Shown here in pieces: positions 27,449-35,436 of a stretch of 64,000 nt of DNA. The stretch spans positions 1 through 64,000 of the forward strand of contig JAHBVH010000046.1 of the NCBI GenBank assembly GCA_019637645.1. Reading direction: 5' to 3'. A model generated the notes under the pieces. The model did no database searches. It was not told where the DNA came from and was given only the letters and a program-made list of their open reading frames with translations. How positions within the stretch are numbered: position 1 is the first letter of the stretch; each line of letters opens with the position of its first letter. Made by a program: the position numbers and the translations under genes. The stretch is from Caldilineaceae bacterium. GTDB taxonomy: Bacteria; Chloroflexota; Anaerolineae; Caldilineales; Caldilineaceae.

Positions 27449-28297
27449 ATGATGAAAGTTGTTCTTTTCTGCGGTGGTCTGGGAACACGCTTGCGGGAAT
27501 ATTCCGAAACCATTCCAAAACCTTTGGTAGACATTGGCTATCGGCCGATTATGTGGCACCTCATGAAATATTATGCGCACTTTGGTCATAAGGAATTTAT
27601 TCTTTGCTTGGGCTATCGCGGGGATCTGATCAAAGAGTATTTTCTGAAATACAACGAGTGGCTCTCCAATGACTTTGTCCTTTCGGACGGTGGGCGCAGC
27701 ATGCAGCTGTACAACCACGACATTGCTGATTGGCAAATTACCTTTGTAGATACCGGGCTCAACAGCAATATTGGCCAGCGCTTGGTCGCGGTGAAAGACT
27801 TTTTGGGCGACGATGAGCAGTTTATGGCGAATTATACCGATGGCCTTTCGGATCTCGATCTGCCCGCCTACATCAACTTTTTCCAAGAGCAGAACAAGGT
27901 TGCGAGCTTTTTATCGGTGACGCCGTCCCAATCATTCCATGTTGTCTCGGGGCAGGAAAATGGGGTTGTCGAGACGATCAAGCCCATTAACCGGGGTGAT
28001 ATGTGGATCAATGGCGGCTTCTTCATCTTCAAACGTGCGATCTTTGATTATATCGAAGAGGGCGAAGAGTTAGTCATGGAGCCTTTCCAACGGCTCATTC
28101 GCGCCAATCAACTGGTCACCTATCGGAATACCGGCTTTTGGGCCTGCATGGACACCTTCAAAGAGAAGCGTCTGTTTGACGATATGTATGCCAATGGCAA
28201 TATGCCGTGGGCCGTTTGGCAGAAGACCGAGGAGAAACGATGTTTAAGTTTACACCTGCCCTTGCGCATGGAACTCCCAAGCACCTTCTCTGCCTAG
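27449..28297 (+). CDS. Glucose-1-phosphate cytidylyltransferase-like nucleotidyltransferase
   Basis: A 282-residue sugar-1-phosphate nucleotidyltransferase of the RfbF type, which makes CDP-glucose from CTP and glucose-1-phosphate. The signature is intact: VVLFCGGLGTRLREYSETIPKPLVDIG with the catalytic Arg and Lys, then NYTDGLSDLDL with metal-binding Asp, and WINGGFFIFKRAIFDYI. The start ATG follows GGGAGATC; an adjacent second ATG is possible. Unlike the two nucleotidyltransferase-like proteins at 15363 and 47117, its active site looks complete. It overlaps the following LmbE gene by 58 bases, so the last 19 residues are encoded in shared DNA. Confidence 0.9.
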   Translation: MMKVVLFCGGLGTRLREYSETIPKPLVDIGYRPIMWHLMKYYAHFGHKEFILCLGYRGDLIKEYFLKYNEWLSNDFVLSDGGRSMQLYNHDIADWQITFVDTGLNSNIGQRLVAVKDFLGDDEQFMANYTDGLSDLDLPAYINFFQEQNKVASFLSVTPSQSFHVVSGQENGVVETIKPINRGDMWINGGFFIFKRAIFDYIEEGEELVMEPFQRLIRANQLVTYRNTGFWACMDTFKEKRLFDDMYANGNMPWAVWQKTEEKRCLSLHLPLRMELPSTFSA

Positions 28298-28893
28298 GCG
28301 CGCATAGTGATGATATCGAGATCGGCTGTGGGGGTGCCTTGTTGCGCTTGACCCAAGAGCACCCCGGCCTGACCGTCGATTGGGTAGTATTGAGCGGTAG
28401 CGGCGTGCGGGCCGCCGAGGCCCAAGCCAGCGCCGAGCACTTTTTGCAACACGCGGGCCAAGCCAATATTCGGCTGCAAACCTTTCAAGATGGCTTTTTT
28501 CCCTATACGGGAGCGGAGATCAAAGGTTATTTTGAACAGCTAAAACGCGAGATCAACCCTGATCTGATTTTTACCCACTGCCGCCATGATTTTCATCAAG
28601 ATCATCGGGTGGTCAATGAGTTGACGTGGAATACGTTTCGCGATCATCTGATCCTGGAGTATGAAATTCCCAAATACGATGGGGATCTACAGTCGCCCAA
28701 TCTGTTTATTCAGCTTGATCGAGCGATCTGTCAGCAGAAGATCGACTACTTAATGCAACACTTTGCGACGCAGACGAATCGCTATTGGTTCACGCCAGAA
28801 ACGTTCAGCAGCGTCATGCGCTTAAGAGGCATTGAATCTCGAGCCCCCGAAGGCTATGCCGAGGGCTTTTACTGTCGCAAAGTGGTGGTCTAA
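28240..28893 (+). CDS. LmbE/PIG-L family deacetylase
   Basis: A 217-residue zinc-dependent amidohydrolase of the PIG-L/LmbE family, which removes acyl groups from N-acylated sugars. The zinc site is visible as LGAHSDDIEIGCGG (His-x-x-Asp-Asp) and the second histidine region FTHCRHDFHQDHRVVNE. GAGGAGAAAC precedes the ATG at 28240. The gene begins inside the 3' end of the cytidylyltransferase gene, an arrangement that favours coupled translation. It ends the compact sugar-modification run and is followed by a palindrome. An N-deacetylation step on a sugar precursor or on the polymer is the likely role. Confidence 0.88.
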   Translation: MFKFTPALAHGTPKHLLCLGAHSDDIEIGCGGALLRLTQEHPGLTVDWVVLSGSGVRAAEAQASAEHFLQHAGQANIRLQTFQDGFFPYTGAEIKGYFEQLKREINPDLIFTHCRHDFHQDHRVVNELTWNTFRDHLILEYEIPKYDGDLQSPNLFIQLDRAICQQKIDYLMQHFATQTNRYWFTPETFSSVMRLRGIESRAPEGYAEGFYCRKVVV

Positions 28894-28896
28894 GGA

Positions 28897-28962
28897 GCGT
28901 TACGCAGTGCGGTTGACAGAGAGTACGGCCAGAGCTGACAGGTTCTCAATACCTGTCAGCTC
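28897..28962. repeat. GCGTTACGC module plus palindrome, end of sugar-modification run
   Basis: GCGTTACGCAG (28897-28907) is followed by a perfect 12-bp stem, GAGCTGACAGGT (28932-28943) with 28951-28962, around a 7-base loop. It begins within a few bases of the LmbE stop and probably acts as terminator. Confidence 0.7.
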
Positions 28963-29004
28963 GCTCGACATCACGTAGGCAATGTCAGTAGGAGAAGGTT
29001 GATT

Positions 29005-30255
29005 GTGTTACGTCTAGTTTTATTACGCGTGTTAGAAAGTTATTTTCGTCATCGGTGGCTCTATCTGTTGCCCATTGTCTTCATGGCCGTGACCGCGGTT
29101 GGTTATACGGCATCGCAGCCAGCCACCTATGTCGTCAGTGGCACGTTATATATTCAAGATAAGAATCTCCTTTCTTCCTTGACCAATATCCGTAGTGATG
29201 GCTTCACCTACATCACACCAGCGCAGGCGACCATGGGCGAGTTATACCAACTGCTGAATGCCAAGGCTTTTCTGCGGGCCATTATCCAAAAGACGGATAT
29301 GGAAGCCAAGATGGCGCTGGATTCAACCACAGTCGAGGCGACCATCCAAGAAGTACGCGAGGCCATTAGCGTTGAAGAGCTGGGCAACAACTTAGTCAAG
29401 ATCGTGGCCAAACATGAGATGCCGCGCACCGCCCAACAGGTGGCCGATGCGACGGTCGAAACCTATATCCAGTGGAAGATCAATCTCAACCGCGAAGAAA
29501 GCCTCGCTGCGCAGAACTTCTTTGTCGATCTGGCGAAAACCTACCGTGCCGAAGTTGAGCCAGCCCAACAAGCCTTGGATATTTACTTGCGTAACCATCC
29601 AAGGCCGCTCCAAGGCGAACGCCCCGACGAAGAGACCGCCGCGATCCGGCAATTGCAAGCGGCGCTTGACGCCGCCGAAGAACGTCTGCAACGGACAGAA
29701 AATCAGGAAGAGAGTGCGCGTCTGGCCTTGATCCAAGCCGAAAGCACCGTACGGCAGAGCTACTTTGTGGTCGATGAACCAACACGGCCCTTGAAGCCCG
29801 AACAAGGCAAGAAAGATATGCTGCTGACGATCGGGATCTTTCTCGTCGCGGGCGTCTTTCTCAGTGGGGTTGCTATCATCGGCGGGGCGCTACTGGACAA
29901 TACCTTCCGCTTTCCCGTTGATGTCGAGCATGGGATGGCGACACCGGTATTAACGATGGTTCTCGAAAATCCGGTCGAGGAGATCAACATTCAGCGGGCA
30001 TTGGATACAACCCACACGCCCCGTCGCCCATCCACGGCAGCGCTCGACAGCCCAACCGGCGCTCCAGCCCGTCCGGCTATGCCGACACCAGCGCGCCAAC
30101 CCGCCGTCTATACCCTCGCAGGAGCACCATTGGCGGAAGCCAGCGAGCCCTATCTGATGCACCAACCGGATGAACCGGCGCAGAGAGCCCCTCGCCATAC
30201 GCAAGGGTTGCCTGTCACTGGGGAACCACACCGTCGCAAGAGCATTTTTGGGTAA
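29005..30255 (+). CDS. Wzz-like polysaccharide chain-length protein (copy B)
   Basis: A 416-residue paralogue of the Wzz-like protein at 12828. It has the same N-terminal block (ESYFRHRWLYLLP) with TM1, the same middle region (FTYITPAQATMGELYQLLNAKAFLRAI), a coiled coil, VDEPTRPLKPE before TM2, and the same C-terminal tripeptide IFG. Its cytoplasmic tail is about 40 residues longer and rich in Ala, Pro and Thr. I start it at the GTG at 29005, which aligns exactly with copy A's start and follows AGGAGAAGG; a TTG at 28999 is also in frame. It precedes the Wzx flippase. Two chain-length proteins may set different polymer lengths or serve two repeat units. Confidence 0.85.
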   Translation: MLRLVLLRVLESYFRHRWLYLLPIVFMAVTAVGYTASQPATYVVSGTLYIQDKNLLSSLTNIRSDGFTYITPAQATMGELYQLLNAKAFLRAIIQKTDMEAKMALDSTTVEATIQEVREAISVEELGNNLVKIVAKHEMPRTAQQVADATVETYIQWKINLNREESLAAQNFFVDLAKTYRAEVEPAQQALDIYLRNHPRPLQGERPDEETAAIRQLQAALDAAEERLQRTENQEESARLALIQAESTVRQSYFVVDEPTRPLKPEQGKKDMLLTIGIFLVAGVFLSGVAIIGGALLDNTFRFPVDVEHGMATPVLTMVLENPVEEINIQRALDTTHTPRRPSTAALDSPTGAPARPAMPTPARQPAVYTLAGAPLAEASEPYLMHQPDEPAQRAPRHTQGLPVTGEPHRRKSIFG

Positions 30256-30261
30256 TGGCCC

Positions 30262-30336
30262 AGGCTGAAGCCCTAGGGCTGGCCGAAGAAGCCCCGCTCA
30301 AGCGGGCTACCACCGCAACCGTGCGCTTGAGCGCAG
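30262..30336. repeat. Intergenic repeat, copy 2 of the GGCTGAAGCCC family
   Basis: This copy carries GGCTGAAGCCC, GAAGCCC, GCTCAAGCGGGCTAC in the order seen at 7848-7918. It also contains an inverted pair GCTCAAGCG (30296-30304) and CGCTTGAGC (30324-30332), so it can fold. Confidence 0.5.
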
Positions 30337-30475
30337 CTTGCCACTAAACAGGCGATGGTTTCAACCACTGCCGGCCGCCGGTTTTAACCTTGATCAGGGC
30401 GGTGCGTACAACGAACGCCAAAAAACTTTGTAAATAGTGAATTGATTGGTACACAGTCAAGTTTTGGATAGAATC

Positions 30476-31960
30476 ATGCTAGGTCATACAACAAAGAGTA
30501 TTGCCAAAAACGCCTCCGTTCTCTTTGGCTCACAGGTGCTCATGTGGTTGCTGACGATGGGATTTATGGTCGTCATGCCCCGCTATTTGGGCGTTACGGG
30601 CGTTGGTAAATTACAATTCGCCACTTCCCTTTGGATGATTGTCGGGATTGTCACCGCCTTTGGCACCGATATCCTGCTCACCAAAGAGATTGCGCGCCAG
30701 CCGGAAAAGACAACAGCGTTATTTGGCCGGGTGGCGATTTTACGCGTGCTCCTCTTTTCTGTGGGCTATGGCCTAACGCTCGTTGCCCTTCGCTATTTTG
30801 ACTATCCCGCCGACACCATCGAAATTGTAGCCATTGTTGGTCTCTCTACGCTTCTCCGCCAATTGATCACGGCGGCACAGGCTGCCCTCCAGGGCTTGGA
30901 AAAGATGGAGTTTTTATCGATCGGCGAAATCGTAAGCAATGCGCTCTACACGGTTGTGGGGATTGGGCTCTTGCTCGGCGGCTGGAATATTTACGCCATT
31001 GCCACGCTCATGGTGATTGTTGCTGGGGTCAACCTAGCCATTCAACTCTTTTATCTGCATCGCTTCCATCCCATCCGGCCAAACTTTCAACTTGGGCAGA
31101 GCTATGCATTGCTACGAGACGGCTGGCCCTATCTGCTTTCCAGCTTCTTCTTGGTCGCCTATATGCAGGTCGATATTTTGATCATCTCGGCCTTGGTCGA
31201 TGAAGAGGCGATTGGGTGGTATGGTGCGGCGGACCGGCTCTTTGGCACTTTCTTATTCATCCCATCCGTCTATATTACTGCCGCCTTCCCGGTCTTTGCC
31301 CGGATGTTTATTAACAACCAAAGTGGGTTGCAGCGGCTGATTGCCAAAAGCTTTGACATGCTCTTTCTCGTCAGTGTCCCCATTGGTTTGGGCATCACCA
31401 TTATTGCCAATCCGTTGGTCGTGCTCATCTTTGGGGAAGCCTTTGCCAATAGCGGCCCAGTGTTGGCAGTGCTCGGTGTGGTGCTCATCTTGACCTATCA
31501 AAATATTCTGATCGGTCACTTCCTGACCTCCACCGACCGCCAGAATGCCTGGACCAAGGTGATGGCGATGGCGACCATTGCGACGATTCCCCTCGATATG
31601 CTGCTAGTACCATGGTGCGAGAGTACCTTTGGCAATGGGGCCATTGGGGGCGCGCTGGCCTTTGTGGTGACCGAGCTAGGCATGATTCTTGCCGGGCTCA
31701 TGCTCCTCCCATCTGGAGCGCTCACCCGGACCAATCTGTGGACAGCCCTCCGCACCTTGGTCGCGGGCTTGGGGATGATCACCATTGTCTGGCAGTTTGA
31801 ACATCTCTTTATTGGCATCCAAATTTTCGCAGGTGTGATCGCCTATATCACTTTTGTCTACCTACTACGCATTATTCCGCGTGAAGATGTCAAGCTATTC
31901 CAGAGCTTGCTCCAGAGTTTGATCAACAAGTTCCGTGGCAGTGCGGCGTCAATTGCGTAA
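30476..31960 (+). CDS. Wzx-type polysaccharide flippase
   Basis: A 494-residue multi-spanning membrane protein of the oligosaccharide flippase (MOP/PST) superfamily, which moves lipid-linked repeat units across the inner membrane. It starts GHTTKSIAKNASVLFGSQVLMW, the usual first amphipathic stretch and TM, with PRYLGVTGVGKLQFA in the first loop and about 12-14 hydrophobic segments throughout. The ATG at 30476 with GGATAG upstream is preferred over a start at 30446 because the first ten extra residues are not membrane-like. It follows Wzz copy B and precedes the degenerate kinase gene. With the Wzy-like protein at 35437 and the sugar transferase at 44403 it completes a Wzx/Wzy pathway. Confidence 0.9.
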   Translation: MLGHTTKSIAKNASVLFGSQVLMWLLTMGFMVVMPRYLGVTGVGKLQFATSLWMIVGIVTAFGTDILLTKEIARQPEKTTALFGRVAILRVLLFSVGYGLTLVALRYFDYPADTIEIVAIVGLSTLLRQLITAAQAALQGLEKMEFLSIGEIVSNALYTVVGIGLLLGGWNIYAIATLMVIVAGVNLAIQLFYLHRFHPIRPNFQLGQSYALLRDGWPYLLSSFFLVAYMQVDILIISALVDEEAIGWYGAADRLFGTFLFIPSVYITAAFPVFARMFINNQSGLQRLIAKSFDMLFLVSVPIGLGITIIANPLVVLIFGEAFANSGPVLAVLGVVLILTYQNILIGHFLTSTDRQNAWTKVMAMATIATIPLDMLLVPWCESTFGNGAIGGALAFVVTELGMILAGLMLLPSGALTRTNLWTALRTLVAGLGMITIVWQFEHLFIGIQIFAGVIAYITFVYLLRIIPREDVKLFQSLLQSLINKFRGSAASIA

Positions 31961-31998
31961 ATGCTGACAACGTTCCAGCATGAGAAAGGAATTTATCG

Positions 31999-32742
31999 AT
32001 GTTTGAAAAACGGTTGCAACCAGTTCCACGGCGGAATTTTGCGGATTCGCTCTTAGCAGACGAGGATATCGTTGAGTTTATTGCCGGAGGCAGCGATACG
32101 CTCTATCGCTTCCCACCCCATTTAGTCCATTCGATCCGCCACATGGTGACAAAGTTAAACCATGCCCAGAAGTTACCGAACAAGGTAGCTGTTGTCTCGG
32201 CGCTGCGTCAGGAAGGGGTATCCTTCACCGCCCAAGCACTTGCCACGATCATGGCCCATGATCTGTCACAACGCATCTGCTTGGTCGATCTCAACTGGTG
32301 GTGGCCGAGTGAAGCGATGCAAAAGCTAGCCAGCCACAGCCCAGGGCTGCTGCCTTTGTTACAGGGGGGCATTACCTGGCAAAATACGGTGGTACGCACC
32401 AACTATCCCAATCTTTCGGTCCTGCCCGCCGGGGCCATTCCCATGGCCCAACGGCCTGTGGTCGCCCGGAGTGAGGCCCTGCAAAAGTTGCTGAGCACAC
32501 TAGGCCAACACTTTGAGCATGTCATTTTGGATGTACCGGCCCTCTTTGGCACGAGCGACGCCATTTCGCTAGCCTCCTTGGCCGACGCCGCTTGTGTCGT
32601 GGTCCAGCAAGGTGCCACACCGCGGCCGGTTGTCAAGCGCGCCCTGACTGAAATTGAGCATCTACCTACGCTTGGGGTCATTATGAACCGCGTCGAAGTC
32701 GCTACGCCAGGGTGGCTGCTTAAGTGGATTCCCCAAATCTAG
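31999..32742 (+). CDS. CpsD/CapB-like P-loop protein with degenerate active site
   Basis: A 247-residue protein related to bacterial tyrosine kinases (CpsD/CapB/Wzc C-domain), which pair with Wzz-like proteins to control export. The fold pattern is preserved (KVAVVSALRQEGVSFTAQALA, RICLVDLNWWWPS, HVILDVPAL, then ADAACVVVQQG). However, the Walker A lysine and threonine are replaced (E-G-V74-S-F76 instead of E-G-K-S-T), the second Asp and the Arg of Walker A' are Asn99 and Trp, and no tyrosine cluster exists at the C-terminus. ATP binding by the usual means seems impossible. It probably acts as a non-catalytic partner of the Wzz-like proteins. AAAGGA precedes the ATG. Confidence 0.78.
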   Translation: MFEKRLQPVPRRNFADSLLADEDIVEFIAGGSDTLYRFPPHLVHSIRHMVTKLNHAQKLPNKVAVVSALRQEGVSFTAQALATIMAHDLSQRICLVDLNWWWPSEAMQKLASHSPGLLPLLQGGITWQNTVVRTNYPNLSVLPAGAIPMAQRPVVARSEALQKLLSTLGQHFEHVILDVPALFGTSDAISLASLADAACVVVQQGATPRPVVKRALTEIEHLPTLGVIMNRVEVATPGWLLKWIPQI

Positions 32743-32785
32743 GGAAGCCGCAAGTGGCTTCCCCCAATATTAGGGAGGGACAACC

Positions 32786-32932
32786 ATGAAGCTCTTTTTA
32801 CTTTTTCTCTTGGCGAGCTTTATCTTCGGCATCACCGCCGATCAGATGACAGTGGCGCAACGCCGTTGGCTCATTTCTGGCTTGGTCTTGTTCGTTACCA
32901 TGACCTACTTTTTCTTTGACCAAAATATTTGA
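32786..32932 (+). CDS. 48-residue membrane microprotein
   Basis: A very short gene with a strong AGGGAGGG ribosome site six bases before the ATG. The product has two hydrophobic segments (about residues 2-17, KLFLLFLLASFIFGI, and 29-44, LISGLVLFVTMTYFFF) joined by a polar loop with QRRW, so it should be a two-pass membrane peptide. I recognise no family. The TGA is separated from the next gene's ATG by one base, so translation of the glycosidase that follows, which lacks its own ribosome site, probably depends on this frame. It may be a leader for coupling, an accessory to export, or both. Confidence 0.7.
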   Translation: MKLFLLFLLASFIFGITADQMTVAQRRWLISGLVLFVTMTYFFFDQNI

Positions 32933-32933
32933 T

Positions 32934-35213
32934 ATGAATTTCAAATTTCTTACACCCATTTTACTCTTCTTGCTCGTCCTTGTTGGCTTGTGGACCGCGG
33001 TCTTTGCCGCCCAGCGCGAATGGTCGCTCACGGCTGAGCCCAATCCTGCAGCGGCACTCGCGGCCCCCAATGCAGCCGCCGCCCCGATCGCGCCGGCTAC
33101 CGCTGGCACGGTTGCGCATACCACCGGGGAACAAGCCGCCACCCAGCCCACAACACCGGTGAGGATCAAAAGTGAATATCTCATCTATGACGATACCTTG
33201 GCCGACGACTGGCAGGAATGGTCGTGGAGTGTCACCAGCCAGTGGGACGCCACCGAGCCAGTGCAACAAGGGAGTGCGGCGCTGGCCGTGACCTATGACA
33301 CCGGCTGGGGTGCTTTCTATTTGCATCGCAATACCTTGATCAAAAGCGACGACTATGACCTGTTGCGCTTCTGGATTCACGGGGGCAGCCAAGGTGGACA
33401 GCAATTCCATGTTGTCCTGGCCGACGACAGTAACTCCTTCTTGAGCGAGAGCAAAGCCGTGACCGCCCAAGCCGGGCGCTGGACCTTGGTTGAAATCAAT
33501 CTCAACGAACTCGGGGTCGAGGGGGGCATTAGCGGCATTGCGTGGCAAGATAGCACGGGCAATGCCCAGCCCACCTTCTATCTAGATGGCTTAGCCTTGA
33601 TCGATCTGGATCTGCCGCCGACGCCGACACCTGTGCCGAGCCAGGGACCAACGCTGCAAGTCGATCTCAGTGCAGAGCGCTATCCGATCCAGCCAGGGAT
33701 TTATGGCATCAACTATGCCGAAGAAGCATTGGCGACCGCGGTAAATTTACCGGCACGGCGCTGGGGTGGTAACGCGACTACGCGCTATAATTGGCAGAAT
33801 GACACGGCGAATCGCGCCAGCGATTGGTTTTTTGAAAACATTCCCGAAGAAAATCCAGCGCCAGAAGAGCTGCCAGACAACTCCGCCGCCAACCGGTTTA
33901 TCGAACAAGACCGCCGCACGGGCACCCAGACTTTACTGACGATCCCGATGATCGGCTGGACCCCCAAGAGCCGTGAGACGACCTGTGGCTTTAGTGTCCA
34001 GCGCTATGGCCCGCAGCAGCAGACCGATGGTTGGCGGCCCGATTGTGGCAATGGGCTGAAGCCCAACGGCGACCCGCTTCAGGGCAATGATCCGACAGAC
34101 ACGAGCATGGCCATTGGCCCCAGCTTTGTCAAAGAGTGGATTGCTTATCTGACGGCGCGCTATGGGACCGCCGCGGAAGGGGGCGTCACCTACTACAACC
34201 TTGACAATGAACTCATGCTTTGGCATCACACCCACCGCGATGTCCATCCAGAGCCCGTTGGCTATGACGAACTGCGCGATCTGACCTATACCTATGGGGC
34301 GGCGGTCAAAGAAGCCGATCCCACCGCGCAAACCCTTGGCCCGGCGGCTTGGGGCTGGACAGCCTATTTTTTCTCTGCCTTGGATGGCGCCGAGGGCGGC
34401 ACCTGGTGGAATAAGGCCCCTGATCGAGCTGCCCATGGGGGAATGCCGCTCGTGGCTTGGTATCTCCAAGAGATGCAACGCTATGAGCAAGAGAAGGGGG
34501 TGCGGATTCTTGATTATCTTGATCTGCATTACTATCCCCAAGCCGCCAGTGTGGCGTTAACCAGTGCGGGGAATGTCGATACGCGGGCTTTGCGCTTGCG
34601 CTCCACCCGTTCGCTCTGGGACAGCACCTATACCGACGAGAGCTGGATCGATGAACCTGTCCAGCTCATTCCACGTATGCGCGAGTGGGTCGATACCTAT
34701 TATCCAGGCACCAAGCTAGCCCTGAGCGAATACAACTGGGGCGCGCTTGATCACATCAACGGGGCTGTGGCCCAAGCCGATATTCTGGGAATCTTCGGGC
34801 GCGAGCGGCTGGATCTAGCCTTCCTCTGGGCCCCACTTGCCATAGACGATCCCTATGTCTTTGCCTTCCGCATGTATCGCAACTATGATGGCGCGGGCAG
34901 TGCCTTTGGCGATCTGAGTGTACGCGCCACCAGCAGTAACCAGGAGCAGCTGTCGATCTATGCGGCGCAACGCAGCCAAGACCAAGCCCTCACCGTCATG
35001 GTGATCAACAAGAGCACCCTCTCCTTGATCAGTGAAGTACAACTCACCGGCGCAACAGTACCGGCCACAGCCGAAGTCTATCGCTATAGCACAGCCGACT
35101 TAGAAAACATTCAGACGCTGCCCGCCCAAGCTGTGGTCAATGGCCGGATGCAGGCAAACTTCCCGGCCCAGTCCATTACACTCTTTGTCTTGCCCGCCAA
35201 CAGCGCCCCATAA
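32934..35213 (+). CDS. Exported glycoside hydrolase family 44 with N-terminal carbohydrate-binding-like domain
   Basis: A 759-residue exported glycosidase. A signal sequence (TPILLFLLVLVGLWTAVFAA) is followed by an Ala/Pro/Thr linker. A beta-sandwich domain at about 75-215 (YDDTLADDWQEW to FYLDGLAL) resembles carbohydrate-binding modules, and the stretch PPTPTPVPSQGP links it to a GH44-like catalytic domain. GH44 enzymes are retaining endo-glucanases or xyloglucanases. The acid/base Glu is probably E426 in NLDNELMLWHH and the nucleophile E599 in LALSEYNWG; RRWGGNATTRYNW is another family block. The ATG at 32934 lies one base after the microprotein stop. Inside an EPS island it likely trims or releases the polymer. 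Substrate assignment is inference. Confidence 0.85.
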   Translation: MNFKFLTPILLFLLVLVGLWTAVFAAQREWSLTAEPNPAAALAAPNAAAAPIAPATAGTVAHTTGEQAATQPTTPVRIKSEYLIYDDTLADDWQEWSWSVTSQWDATEPVQQGSAALAVTYDTGWGAFYLHRNTLIKSDDYDLLRFWIHGGSQGGQQFHVVLADDSNSFLSESKAVTAQAGRWTLVEINLNELGVEGGISGIAWQDSTGNAQPTFYLDGLALIDLDLPPTPTPVPSQGPTLQVDLSAERYPIQPGIYGINYAEEALATAVNLPARRWGGNATTRYNWQNDTANRASDWFFENIPEENPAPEELPDNSAANRFIEQDRRTGTQTLLTIPMIGWTPKSRETTCGFSVQRYGPQQQTDGWRPDCGNGLKPNGDPLQGNDPTDTSMAIGPSFVKEWIAYLTARYGTAAEGGVTYYNLDNELMLWHHTHRDVHPEPVGYDELRDLTYTYGAAVKEADPTAQTLGPAAWGWTAYFFSALDGAEGGTWWNKAPDRAAHGGMPLVAWYLQEMQRYEQEKGVRILDYLDLHYYPQAASVALTSAGNVDTRALRLRSTRSLWDSTYTDESWIDEPVQLIPRMREWVDTYYPGTKLALSEYNWGALDHINGAVAQADILGIFGRERLDLAFLWAPLAIDDPYVFAFRMYRNYDGAGSAFGDLSVRATSSNQEQLSIYAAQRSQDQALTVMVINKSTLSLISEVQLTGATVPATAEVYRYSTADLENIQTLPAQAVVNGRMQANFPAQSITLFVLPANSAP

Positions 35214-35267
35214 AACGTTATGCATTTGGGATAATCCCTTGTCGTCGTTGACACCGGCATACACCCC

Positions 35268-35310
35268 AACAAAGAGCTGTCAGGTCTAATCAACCTGACA
35301 GCTCTTTGTT
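35268..35310 (+). terminator. Very strong palindromic terminator after the GH44 gene
   Basis: A perfect 18-bp stem (arm 35268-35285, including AAGAGCTGTCAGGT) with a 7-base loop is followed by ACATTTTATC. A degenerate GCGTTACGC-like module (35215-35229) precedes it. This is the longest stem of the dispersed palindrome family in the window. Confidence 0.75.
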
Positions 35311-35334
35311 ACATTTTATCAGCCGTGTAACACC

Positions 35335-35340
35335 TATAAT
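35335..35340 (+). promoter_or_regulatory. Possible promoter -10 for the Wzy gene
   Basis: A perfect TATAAT lies 97 bases ahead of the Wzy-like start and directly after the terminator, a sensible place for a new transcription start. No good -35 is found at 16-18 bases. Confidence 0.35.
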
Positions 35341-35436
35341 GATACCGTAAGTTGTGACATCTCGACCTGGCGCAGTCGCCACACAAACCGATCTACCATG
35401 GGATGGACACACCTTGGGAGATGATAATCAAGAGTG

